From contig CAYYZW010000102.1 of the NCBI GenBank assembly GCA_964476375.1, forward strand, positions 1 to 22,658: DNA of 22,658 nucleotides, given 5' to 3'. This document shows positions 1 through 7,357 of this stretch, piece by piece. The DNA is from SAT2750 sp964476375 (GTDB taxonomy: Bacteria; Planctomycetota; Planctomycetia; Pirellulales; Pirellulaceae). The stretch's first letter is position 1. The number at the start of each line of letters is the position of its first letter. Both the position numbers and the translations under genes were made by a program. The notes under the pieces are model-generated. The model was not told the DNA's origin, ran no database searches, and worked only from the letters and a program-made list of their open reading frames with translations.

Positions 1-162
1 AGACCATCCAGGGAAATAGACGCTTTTAAACAATTTTGCAGGTTTTTTCACTTTGCCAGGGTCATCAAGAAGGGATGGTTCTCTGCGCCCGGTTGGCGCC
101 TCCCCCCGGATGTCCGGAGATCTTTTCACAAGTCACTTTCTCCGTTGATAGCCACTGATTGA

Positions 163-347
163 ATGATTCGTCTTACCGCAAACAGACCGCTGCTGACCGT
201 TGTCCTGGGCCTGATGGTCGTCGTGCCGGGAAGCGACACCTACCGCCGCATCCCGGCATGCCAGCGGAGATGATGAAGAAGGACATCATGAACCGGCTGC
301 AGCGATCGACCGGACAGCCGCCGGTCTCGACAGATCACACGGAATAA
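163..347 (+). other. Possible pair of micro-ORFs or one frameshifted small membrane protein
   Basis: An ATG at 163 opens a 36-codon frame ending in TGA at 271-273. Its product has a hydrophobic stretch (LLTVVLGLMVVVPG) like a signal anchor. A second frame, with ATGs at 258, 270 and 273, runs to TAA at 345-347 and gives a short basic peptide ending in STDHTE. ATG 270-272 overlaps the TGA as ATGA, the arrangement of translational coupling. Both frames have GC-rich third positions in their own stretch, which suggests either two coupled peptides or one gene with a one-base frameshift near 250. I see no Shine-Dalgarno sequence before 163 and recognise neither peptide. Confidence is low. Confidence 0.25.
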
Positions 348-377
348 AAGAAGTCATTCTTACAGTAAACAAGTTGT

Positions 378-383
378 TACAAT
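378..383 (+). promoter_or_regulatory. Candidate -10 box for the 421-648 gene
   Basis: TACAAT matches the sigma-70 -10 consensus in five of six positions. No good -35 box is seen at the right distance. It overlaps the in-frame upstream ATG at 382, so a transcript starting about 390 would exclude that ATG and favour the start at 421. Confidence 0.3.
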
Positions 384-420
384 GCACGGGACTTCTTCGT
401 TCTGCGTGAGGAAAGAACTG

Positions 421-648
421 ATGCGTTTTATCGAGATGACCGGCCACGTGCTTGCCGACATCCTGCAAGACGACGAGCTTCATGCCGATGACCTGCAGGC
501 CGCCGGTGTCGAACAGGACTCGATCGTGCGAATTAACGAGCACGGGGATATCGAGGTTCGCCGGGTCAACCACTGGGACGTGATTGGAGGCCTGCTGGGG
601 GGTTTTTCCGACCGCATCCAGTCCCGGACCGGACTCGACTGGGCCTAG
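421..648 (+). CDS. Small conserved hypothetical protein, 75 aa
   Basis: I cannot assign a function. The 75-residue product begins MRFIEMTGHVLADILQDDEL and is acidic in its first half. It ends in a Gly-rich stretch (DVIGGLLGGF) and has no transmembrane helix or metal-binding cluster. I chose ATG 421 over the in-frame ATG 382 because GAGGA lies at 408-412, eight bases upstream, and because 382 sits inside a -10-like hexamer. Third codon positions are GC-rich as in neighbouring genes, which supports real coding. Its TAG stop shares the tetranucleotide CTAG (645-648) with the stop of rsmA on the opposite strand, so the two genes converge with a 4-bp overlap. Confidence 0.6.
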   Translation: MRFIEMTGHVLADILQDDELHADDLQAAGVEQDSIVRINEHGDIEVRRVNHWDVIGGLLGGFSDRIQSRTGLDWA

Positions 649-1556
649 GCGACACCTTCCTCCTGGAGCCGCCGGCGAAAGGCCTCGCTTAATTCCATCA
701 CGGTGGCAACATCCAGCTGCTCGGCCCGTGCATCGGCCCCCAGCTGCATCCCCACAAGCAGTTCATCCACGGCCGCCTTGTCCAGCTTGCCCTTCATGGC
801 ACTGATGACGACGCTGCGGAGAAATTTCCTCCGGTGAAAGAAGAGTGCGCGGGTGAACTGGTGAAAAAATTTCCTGTCCGGGAAACGCGCCTGCCATTCC
901 GGTTGCACGCGGATGTGGATAATCGCCGAGTCCACCTTGGGACGCGGCCAGAACACCGAGGGCGGCATCACCCGGACCAGTTCCACCTCACACTGGCTCT
1001 GCATCCAGATACTCAATGCACCATAGTCCTTCGTCCCGGGCGAGGCCATCATCCGATCGGCCAGCTCCTTCTGGATCGTCACCGTCATGGATGCAACCGG
1101 CAGCTCGGTCGCCAGCAAGTTCGTGATAATCGGGGTGGCAATATTGTAAGGCAGGTTGGAGACAAGCTTGAGCCGGCTCCCTGGGTGGCCGGCAAGGTCC
1201 TCCTCGACTGCAGACAGCAATCCGGGATGAAGCTTGTTCTTGCTCTTGAGGGCATCGTGCTGGAGCATCGTGATATTATCCATGCGAACCAGGTGCTCGG
1301 CGGCAAGCTGTGCCAGGCGTCGGTCAATTTCCACCGTGACCACGGAAGCCGCGTCTGGAGCCACCAGCGCGGTCAGGCTCCCGGTCCCGGTGCCGACCTC
1401 CAGGACCACATCCTGGTCACCAACCGATGCACTGGCAGCAAGCAGTTCCAGCAGGTTCAGGTCAACCAGGAAGTTCTGGCCATGCCGTGTCACAGGACGG
1501 ATCCCGACCTCCTGGAAGCGTTTCATCAGGAAAGATGCTGTCTGTCGTTGTGCCAT
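645..1556 (-). CDS. rsmA: 16S rRNA (adenine1518/1519-N6)-dimethyltransferase RsmA (KsgA)
   Basis: RsmA uses S-adenosylmethionine to dimethylate two adjacent adenines in the 3'-terminal hairpin of 16S rRNA, a late step of 30S assembly in the cytoplasm. The 303-residue product has the family motifs in order: QNFLVD (27-32), the SAM-binding VLEVGTGTGSLT (51-62), the acidic loop VEID (75-78), the catalytic NLPYNIATP (134-142), then TIQKELADR and PPSVFWPRPKVDSA. E. coli KsgA is 273 residues. The start is the ATG at 1554-1556, preceded by AGGAGAG. A longer in-frame reading upstream would enter ribE and lacks homology to the family. The gene lies 16 bp after ribE and is probably co-transcribed with it. 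Confidence 0.95.
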   Translation of the reverse strand: MAQRQTASFLMKRFQEVGIRPVTRHGQNFLVDLNLLELLAASASVGDQDVVLEVGTGTGSLTALVAPDAASVVTVEIDRRLAQLAAEHLVRMDNITMLQHDALKSKNKLHPGLLSAVEEDLAGHPGSRLKLVSNLPYNIATPIITNLLATELPVASMTVTIQKELADRMMASPGTKDYGALSIWMQSQCEVELVRVMPPSVFWPRPKVDSAIIHIRVQPEWQARFPDRKFFHQFTRALFFHRRKFLRSVVISAMKGKLDKAAVDELLVGMQLGADARAEQLDVATVMELSEAFRRRLQEEGVA

Positions 1557-1572
1557 CGCACCATCTCTCCTG

Positions 1573-2181
1573 CTAGGAACCCGGCGTGGGGCGGGAACCG
1601 TCGAGTTGTTGTTCCACGTACTTGGCCAGTACATCCGTCTCGATGTTGACCGCCTCGCCCGGCTGCAAGCTTCCGAGCGTGGTCACTTCCAGCGTGTGCG
1701 GGATCAGGGCCACGCTAAAAGTTCCTTCATTCACCTCGACCAGCGTCAGGCTGATCCCATCCACCGCCACCGAGCCCTTGCTTGCCATCTGGCGAATACA
1801 GTGCCCCGGGACAGAAAACCAGAAAGTCGCCCACTCCCCGTCATCCTCGCGGCGATCCAGGGTGCCGATCGCATCGACATGGCCGGTCACGAAATGTCCT
1901 CCCAGGGGGTCCCCGATTTTCAGCGAGCGTTCCAGGTTCACCCGGCTGGAAGGCTGCGACCGGCCCAGGCTGGTACGTGCGAGCGTCTCCTCGCCGGCAT
2001 CAAAAGAGAGTTCTCCCTGGATATTGGCAACCACTGTCAGGCAACAGCCATTGACCGAGACGCTCTCCCCGACGGAAATCCCCTCCCAGGTCTCACCTGC
2101 CTGGACGACGAGCCGCACGCCTGGCGGCTGCGGATCAAGGCGGACAACCGTCCCCAGGCTTTCAATGATTCCGCTGAACAT
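1573..2181 (-). CDS. ribE: Riboflavin synthase, alpha subunit
   Basis: This enzyme dismutates two molecules of 6,7-dimethyl-8-ribityllumazine into riboflavin and a pyrimidinedione, the last step of riboflavin synthesis. The 202-residue product shows the typical duplicated lumazine-binding domain. The first half opens with MFSGIIESLG and has VSVNGCCLTV (41-50). The second half has GGHFVTGHVD (94-103), VAVDGISLTL (138-147) and IPHTLEVTTLG (160-170). Its length matches E. coli (213 aa). I placed the start at the ATG at 2179-2181 because the conserved MFSGII begins there and GGGAG lies a few bases upstream. Other riboflavin genes are not in the window, and no FMN riboswitch is visible in the 230 bp separating it from the divergent eno. 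Confidence 0.95.
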   Translation of the reverse strand: MFSGIIESLGTVVRLDPQPPGVRLVVQAGETWEGISVGESVSVNGCCLTVVANIQGELSFDAGEETLARTSLGRSQPSSRVNLERSLKIGDPLGGHFVTGHVDAIGTLDRREDDGEWATFWFSVPGHCIRQMASKGSVAVDGISLTLVEVNEGTFSVALIPHTLEVTTLGSLQPGEAVNIETDVLAKYVEQQLDGSRPTPGS

Positions 2182-2411
2182 GGCATGCTCCCTTGCAACT
2201 GGCCCGCATGGTGCACCGTCACGGTCCAGGTTCTCGCCATTGTACAGTACCGGGCATTTCCCACTACCGACGAGAGAGTATTCCATCCGGGAGCCACCCG
2301 CTGGTCAATCCCAGCCAGGCGCGGCACAATGGGCGGTTTCACCGGTGGCTGGCAGACCGAAAAAGCCGGCCACAGACGATCCAACACCGCTTTTTCCCGG
2401 GGGGAACTTGC

Positions 2412-3689
2412 ATGAGCGCGATTTCACGGATTCATGGACGCCAGATTCTCGACAGTCGCGGAAATCCCACGGTGGAGGTGGAAGTCGAACTCCAGGATGG
2501 CAGCCTTGGACTGGCAGCCGTACCGAGCGGGGCCAGCACCGGTGCCCACGAGGCCTGGGAAGCACGTGACGGGGATTCGTCCATCTACCTGGGCAAGGGC
2601 GTGCTGGGGGCAGTCCACAATATCAACACCACCATTTCCGGGGCACTGTCGGGAATGGACGCCCTGGACCAGGCGGCTATTGATACCTGCATGATCGACC
2701 TGGACGGGACAGCGAACAAAAGCAACCTGGGAGCCAACGCCATCCTGGGGGTCTCCCTGGCGACGGCCAAGGCCGCGGCCTGCCACAGCGGAAAACCGCT
2801 TTACCAGTACCTGGGAGGTCCCGAAGCAACCCTGCTGCCGGCGCCGATGATGAATATCATCAATGGCGGCGAGCACGCCGACAATTCGGTCGATGTCCAG
2901 GAATTCATGGTCATGCCGCTCGGCTTTGACCGTTTTAGCGACGCGTTGCGATGTGGTGTCGAGATTTTCCATCACCTCAAGTCGGTCCTCCAGGGGCGCG
3001 GCCTCAATACGGCCGTCGGCGACGAGGGGGGATTTGCCCCGGACCTGGCCAGCAATGGCGAGGCCCTGGCACTGATCAGCGAAGCGATCGAGCGGGCTGG
3101 CTACCGGGCAGGGGAGCAGGTCCGCATTGCCCTGGACGTGGCAGCCACCGAATTCTTTGACACGGAGAAAGAAACTTACTCGATTGACGGTGAACAGGTC
3201 GACTCAGCCGGCATGGTCCAGCTTCTTGGAAGCTGGTGCCAGCAGTACCCGATCTGCTCGATCGAGGATGGCTGCAGCGAGGACGACTGGGCCGGCTGGA
3301 AACAGCTCACCGAGGCACTGGGCGAGAACTGTCAACTGGTGGGTGACGACCTCTTCGTGACCAATACGGAACGGCTCCAGCGAGGAATCGACGAGGGGAT
3401 CGCCAACAGCATCCTCATCAAGGTCAATCAGATTGGCACCCTGACCGAGACGATTGCGGCGATTGACCTGGCCTCCCAGGCGGGCTACAGCAGCATCACC
3501 AGCCATCGCAGCGGTGAGACCGAGGATGCCACGATTGCCGACCTGGCGGTGGCCCTTGAGACCGGCCAGATCAAGACCGGATCCGCCTCGCGCAGTGACC
3601 GCATTGCCAAGTACAACCAGCTCCTGCGGATCGAGGAGCAACTGGGGGAAGCAGCTCGTTTCGGGGGTTCCCAGTTCCCCAAGGGATGA
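2412..3689 (+). CDS. eno: Enolase (phosphopyruvate hydratase)
   Basis: Enolase interconverts 2-phosphoglycerate and phosphoenolpyruvate in glycolysis and gluconeogenesis, needing Mg2+. The 425-residue product is close to the usual 430. It starts SAISRIHGRQILDSRGNPT and has the catalytic loop PSGASTG (38-44). The acid Glu205 lies in GDEGGFAPD (203-211) and the base Lys337 in LIKVNQIG. Mg2+ ligands are Asp242, Glu285 (SIEDG) and Asp312 (GDDLF), and the signature SHRSGETED is at 364-372. The ATG at 2412 is chosen by alignment with the family start and follows a G-rich stretch (GGGGGG about 2399-2404). A longer open frame runs upstream but has no family similarity. Eno is read away from ribE. Confidence 0.97.
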   Translation: MSAISRIHGRQILDSRGNPTVEVEVELQDGSLGLAAVPSGASTGAHEAWEARDGDSSIYLGKGVLGAVHNINTTISGALSGMDALDQAAIDTCMIDLDGTANKSNLGANAILGVSLATAKAAACHSGKPLYQYLGGPEATLLPAPMMNIINGGEHADNSVDVQEFMVMPLGFDRFSDALRCGVEIFHHLKSVLQGRGLNTAVGDEGGFAPDLASNGEALALISEAIERAGYRAGEQVRIALDVAATEFFDTEKETYSIDGEQVDSAGMVQLLGSWCQQYPICSIEDGCSEDDWAGWKQLTEALGENCQLVGDDLFVTNTERLQRGIDEGIANSILIKVNQIGTLTETIAAIDLASQAGYSSITSHRSGETEDATIADLAVALETGQIKTGSASRSDRIAKYNQLLRIEEQLGEAARFGGSQFPKG

Positions 3690-3731
3690 ACATCGCCAGT
3701 ACCGGGAGCGGGAGCAGTCCCTGCAAAGACC

Positions 3732-4088
3732 GTGACGACACGCACTCGCAAGTCGATCCTGGATTCCCCCTGGTACTGGATCTACGCTTTCGCCGCCGTG
3801 GGACTGGCGCTTCTCTTGTTGATACGGCCCAAGTTTGCCCAGCGGCAATCGGACCAGGAAAAACAGCACCAGGCCCGGCAGCGAGCCTACCAGATAGAGC
3901 AAGGGGAAACGCCCAGCGTTGAACCTTCCACAGTCGAGAACCGTAAAGTCCAGTTAAAGCCCTTATTTTTTTTCCTTTTCGTCCTCATGCTCGTGGCCTG
4001 GATTGTCACCTGGTGCACCCATTTCTACCGTCGGTCTTCTCCAGGATCCTCGAGTCCGGACGATCATGATGAGAAGGAGAAACCATGA
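3732..4088 (+). CDS. Two-helix membrane protein, function unknown
   Basis: I do not recognise this 118-residue protein. It starts with GTG, and the first residues are basic (TTRTRKS). A first hydrophobic segment covers about residues 14-32 (WYWIYAFAAVGLALLLLI). A charged Gln-rich linker follows, then a second segment at about 76-94 (LKPLFFFLFVLMLVAWIV). The tail is Ser/Asp/Glu/Lys-rich. The layout suggests an inner-membrane protein with both ends on the same side. It begins 42 bp after eno and its TGA overlaps the next ATG as ATGA, so it is very likely translationally coupled to the following gene, which also has two N-terminal helices. No clear Shine-Dalgarno sequence precedes the GTG. Confidence 0.65.
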   Translation: MTTRTRKSILDSPWYWIYAFAAVGLALLLLIRPKFAQRQSDQEKQHQARQRAYQIEQGETPSVEPSTVENRKVQLKPLFFFLFVLMLVAWIVTWCTHFYRRSSPGSSSPDDHDEKEKP

Positions 4089-4642
4089 CCGGGCTCCTGG
4101 AATCCCCCTTGCCGGCTCTTTTTGGAGGCGGCCTGCTAACAGCAATCTTGATCGGCGGCTGGGTCCAAACGGCCAGGCTCTGGCCTCTCTATGCCTCGGC
4201 CGGTGTGATCGCCGTCACGGTTTTGCTGGTCCTGCTCGAACACCACGTCGAGACCGACCGGGAAAAAGTCGCTTCCACGCTCCAGGACCTGATCAAGGTC
4301 GTGGAGAACAATGACCTCAACGGCCTGCTTGACCACATCCATCCAGAGGCGATCGAGATCCAGCACCAGGCCCGTCGGGAATTTCCCAATTACCATTTCA
4401 GCACCATCTCGGTCCGCCCGAACCTGGATGTGACCATCCTCCCAGGATCGCCGGCGACCGCCCGGGCAACCTTTAATGTCGTCGCTGACGGCAGCATTGC
4501 CGAATTGGGCATGGGGGACGCGACCGTCCGCCGTTATGTGGAGCTCGAATTCAAGCAGCATACTGGCACATGGAAGGTGGTCAGCTATGCCCATTTCGAA
4601 CCACTTCACGGCATGCGTGACCAGTACAGCGACAGGTACTAG
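4085..4642 (+). CDS. Membrane protein with a soluble NTF2/SnoaL-like domain, function unknown
   Basis: The 185-residue product has two hydrophobic segments near the N-terminus (about 9-27 and 33-51). A soluble domain of about 130 residues follows, opening with helix DREKVASTLQDLIKVVENND and the phrase GLLDHIHPEA. It closes with strands such as YVELEFKQHTGTWKVVSYAHF. That helix-then-curved-sheet pattern resembles NTF2/SnoaL-like folds, but this is inference from layout, not a recognised family hit. AAGGAG at about 4074-4079 gives a good ribosome-binding site for ATG 4085, which overlaps the previous stop as ATGA. The TAG stop shares CTAG (4639-4642) with the stop of convergent surE. The pair probably forms a membrane module co-transcribed with eno or from its own promoter. 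Confidence 0.7.
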   Translation: MTGLLESPLPALFGGGLLTAILIGGWVQTARLWPLYASAGVIAVTVLLVLLEHHVETDREKVASTLQDLIKVVENNDLNGLLDHIHPEAIEIQHQARREFPNYHFSTISVRPNLDVTILPGSPATARATFNVVADGSIAELGMGDATVRRYVELEFKQHTGTWKVVSYAHFEPLHGMRDQYSDRY

Positions 4643-5415
4643 GAGGTCCGCTCCGCCGGCCCCTGCTCCCAGTCCCAGTCCTGCATCTGCCTGAGCAGCT
4701 GGTGGTCGGTCGCATCGAAGAGCAGGGGGGTGATCGTCACCAGTCCCTGTTCAAGAAGATCCACATCGGTGGGAGGATCCGAACGGGATGGTGGCGGACT
4801 GTCGGTGGACCAGTAATACGGCCGCCCCTTGGGATCCTCTCGCTTGATGTAATTATCCCCGTAACGAGCCAGGCTCATCGGCAGGACTCGCAGTCCCTGG
4901 AATTCCTGCAAGGCCCGGGTGGGGATATTGATGTTATAGAAACCAGGTTGCTGCTGGTGTGCCAGGATTCCACGGATCATCGGAAAAACCAGCTCCGCCG
5001 CTGCCCTGTAGTCCATCTCCCGGGACGCTTCCAGTGAGACAGCAACACTGCTGATACCATAAAAGAATGCCTCCCGGGCGGCGGCCACGGTCCCGGAGTA
5101 AATAATGTTGATGCCCGCATTCAGGCCCGAGTTGATACCACTGACAACCAGCTCGGGGAGGTGGGTGCAGAGCTGGTCGATTCCCAGCTTGACACAATCG
5201 GCCGGCATCCCGTCGACTGCCCAGCCTGACTCGCCAGAGGGCCGCGGGGAGACTTCACAGGTAAGCGGCCGCAGGTAGGTAATGGAATGGCTCACGCCAC
5301 TACACTCCTGCTGCGGGGCAATCACCACCAGGTCGCCAAATGGAAGCAGCTGCTCTTCCATCGCCAGCAGGCCCGGGGCGGCAACACCATCGTCATTCGT
5401 AAGAAGAATATGCAC
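4639..5415 (-). CDS. surE: 5'/3'-nucleotidase SurE
   Basis: SurE is a metal-dependent phosphatase acting on nucleoside 5'- and 3'-monophosphates and is linked to stationary-phase survival. The product has the N-terminal metal site ILLTNDDG (Asp8, Asp9), then APQQECSGVSHSIT. The family block SGINSGLNAGINIIYSGTV precedes AAAREAFFYG. Length from the GTG at 5413-5415 is 258 residues (E. coli 253). This start is chosen because SurE proteins begin two residues before ILLTNDDG. TTG codons at 5433 and 5448 would add 6 or 11 residues, and none of the three has a well-spaced Shine-Dalgarno sequence. In E. coli surE lies near pcm and nlpD, neither of which is here. Confidence 0.93.
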   Translation of the reverse strand: MHILLTNDDGVAAPGLLAMEEQLLPFGDLVVIAPQQECSGVSHSITYLRPLTCEVSPRPSGESGWAVDGMPADCVKLGIDQLCTHLPELVVSGINSGLNAGINIIYSGTVAAAREAFFYGISSVAVSLEASREMDYRAAAELVFPMIRGILAHQQQPGFYNINIPTRALQEFQGLRVLPMSLARYGDNYIKREDPKGRPYYWSTDSPPPSRSDPPTDVDLLEQGLVTITPLLFDATDHQLLRQMQDWDWEQGPAERTS

Positions 5416-5549
5416 GCTGGACCGGTTGGGCAAGGAAACAGTGAACAAGCCCCCTGCGCCTTCCGGCCCCAGGGAGGCGTCATCATAAACAGCCGCGACT
5501 GGCCAGACAACGTGCTCGGCAGGTGCTGGTGAACTCGCTTCGGGATCCG

Positions 5550-5555
5550 TATAAT
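5550..5555 (+). promoter_or_regulatory. Candidate -10 box of the guaA promoter
   Basis: A perfect TATAAT stands in the 217-bp region between divergent surE and guaA. No convincing -35 box is visible 16-18 bp upstream. Transcription from here would give guaA a leader of about 100 nt. I see no purine-riboswitch core in that leader. Confidence 0.4.
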
Positions 5556-5665
5556 TCGCTTATCGATCTCAGTCCCTCTGGACCGGCATGGTGCCTCCCA
5601 GCGGGGCTGTCGTTGTTTCCGGGCAGCGGGGTTCCGGAAAACACCGCCGTTAAAGGGGTGGGCGG

Positions 5666-7249
5666 ATGAGTCATCTTGTCAATGAACCCGAATCGGCCGC
5701 CACAAGCGTTGCGCGTGAACGTGTGCTGGTGCTGGATTTTGGCTCGCAGTATGCCCAGCTGATTGCCCGTCGCGTACGGGAACAGAATGTCTTTTGCGAG
5801 ATTGTCCGGCACGACATCTCGGTGGAGCGGATCCGACAGCACGATCCTCGTGGCCTGATCCTCTCGGGCGGTCCCTCGAGTGTCTACGACCAGAATTCAC
5901 CGCACTGCAACCCCGGCCTGTTCCAGATGGGAATTCCGGTCCTGGGAATCTGCTACGGAATGCAACTGGCCTGTGATGCGCTGGGGGGAGAAGTTCGCAG
6001 TACCGAGACACGGGAGTACGGCCGGGCACGCTTGAACGTGGAGAGTGATGACCAGCTCTTTTCCGGCGTACAAAAAGAGATGGATGTCTGGATGAGTCAC
6101 GGGGACCAGGTCTCCAATGTCTCGGATGACTTTATTGCCCTGGCACGGACCGAGAGCTGTCCGTTTGCTGCTGTTCGCCACCGGGAACTTCCGGTCTTCG
6201 GCCTCCAGTTCCACCCGGAAGTCACACATACTCCCGAGGGGGGCAAGCTGCTGGAGAACTTCCTGCTCTCGGTCTGCGACTGTGCAGGCACCTGGCGACT
6301 GGAAGATTTTGCCGAGCAGACAATCAGGGAGATCCGCAGCCAGGTGGGGGAGGCCCGCGTGATCTGCGGTCTCTCCGGTGGCGTCGACTCGGCAGTCACC
6401 GCAGCCCTCCTCTCCCGTGCCATCGGCGACCAGCTCAGTTGCATCCTGGTGGACAATGGGCTGCTGCGAAAAAATGAACAGGCGGCGGTGATAGAAGCCT
6501 TCCAGGATCATTTCAAGTCCGAGTTGCGCGTGGTCGATGGGGAGGATCGTTTCCTGGCGGCCCTGGAAGGGGTGACCGACCCCGAGCAGAAACGAAAGAT
6601 CATCGGCCGCGAGTTCATCGAGTGCTTCAGCGATGAAGCAGAACTGATCGAGGATGCCCTCTTCCTGGCCCAGGGGACACTCTACCCGGACGTGATTGAA
6701 AGCGGGGCTGCCGAGGATGGCCCCGCCGCCACGATCAAGCTCCACCACAATGTCGGTGGACTGCCCGAGAAACTTGGTTTTGAACTGGTGGAACCGTTGC
6801 GAGACCTGTTCAAGGACGAGGTTCGCCGACTGGGCCTGGAACTCGGGCTTCCCCCGGACCTGATCTGGAGACATCCGTTCCCCGGACCCGGGCTGGCGGT
6901 ACGATGCCTGGGAGCGATCAGCAAGGATCGACTCGATGTACTCCGCGAAGCAGATCTGATCGTGGTCGAGGAGATCAAGGAGGCCGGCCTTTACGAAAAG
7001 ACGGCGCAGGCTTTTGCCGTGCTGCTACCGGTACAGAGCGTGGGAGTGATGGGGGACGACAGAACTTACGAGGATGCGATTGCCATCCGTTGCGTGGACA
7101 GTGACGATTTCATGACCGCCGACTGGACCCACCTCCCCTATGAACTGCTGGCACGGATGTCCACTCGTATCATCAACGAGGTAAAGGGTGTCAACCGGGT
7201 CTGTTACGATATCAGCAGCAAGCCGCCGGCGACGATTGAATGGGAGTGA
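5666..7249 (+). CDS. guaA: GMP synthase (glutamine-hydrolysing)
   Basis: GuaA aminates XMP to GMP using glutamine and ATP, the last step of guanine nucleotide synthesis. The 527-residue product has the class I glutamine amidotransferase domain first, with nucleophile Cys96 in GICYGMQ and His183/Glu185 in FHPEV. Next comes the ATP-pyrophosphatase domain with P-loop SGGVDS (237-242). The dimerisation domain then follows, with HPFPGPGLAVR and the C-terminal KPPATIEWE. Every part is intact and the length matches E. coli (525). ATG 5666 adds about 18 residues before VLVLDFGSQY. A later start is not apparent, and GGGTGGGCGG lies directly upstream. guaB, the preceding step, is also in the window but about 10 kb away, so the two are not an operon. 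Confidence 0.97.
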   Translation: MSHLVNEPESAATSVARERVLVLDFGSQYAQLIARRVREQNVFCEIVRHDISVERIRQHDPRGLILSGGPSSVYDQNSPHCNPGLFQMGIPVLGICYGMQLACDALGGEVRSTETREYGRARLNVESDDQLFSGVQKEMDVWMSHGDQVSNVSDDFIALARTESCPFAAVRHRELPVFGLQFHPEVTHTPEGGKLLENFLLSVCDCAGTWRLEDFAEQTIREIRSQVGEARVICGLSGGVDSAVTAALLSRAIGDQLSCILVDNGLLRKNEQAAVIEAFQDHFKSELRVVDGEDRFLAALEGVTDPEQKRKIIGREFIECFSDEAELIEDALFLAQGTLYPDVIESGAAEDGPAATIKLHHNVGGLPEKLGFELVEPLRDLFKDEVRRLGLELGLPPDLIWRHPFPGPGLAVRCLGAISKDRLDVLREADLIVVEEIKEAGLYEKTAQAFAVLLPVQSVGVMGDDRTYEDAIAIRCVDSDDFMTADWTHLPYELLARMSTRIINEVKGVNRVCYDISSKPPATIEWE

Positions 7250-7357
7250 TCAGCCAGGCGGACCGTGCCCCGGCAGCGGGGAAGATCTTACCAGGTCGGC
7301 CAGGCCACCGTTTCTGCACCTGTCCCGGTTCGTCATAAGCCGAAGAAAGTGATCCCG

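Noticed and set aside
2182..2411. FMN riboswitch upstream of ribE
   Set aside because: None of the conserved FMN-element blocks is visible in the ribE-eno divergent region on either strand.
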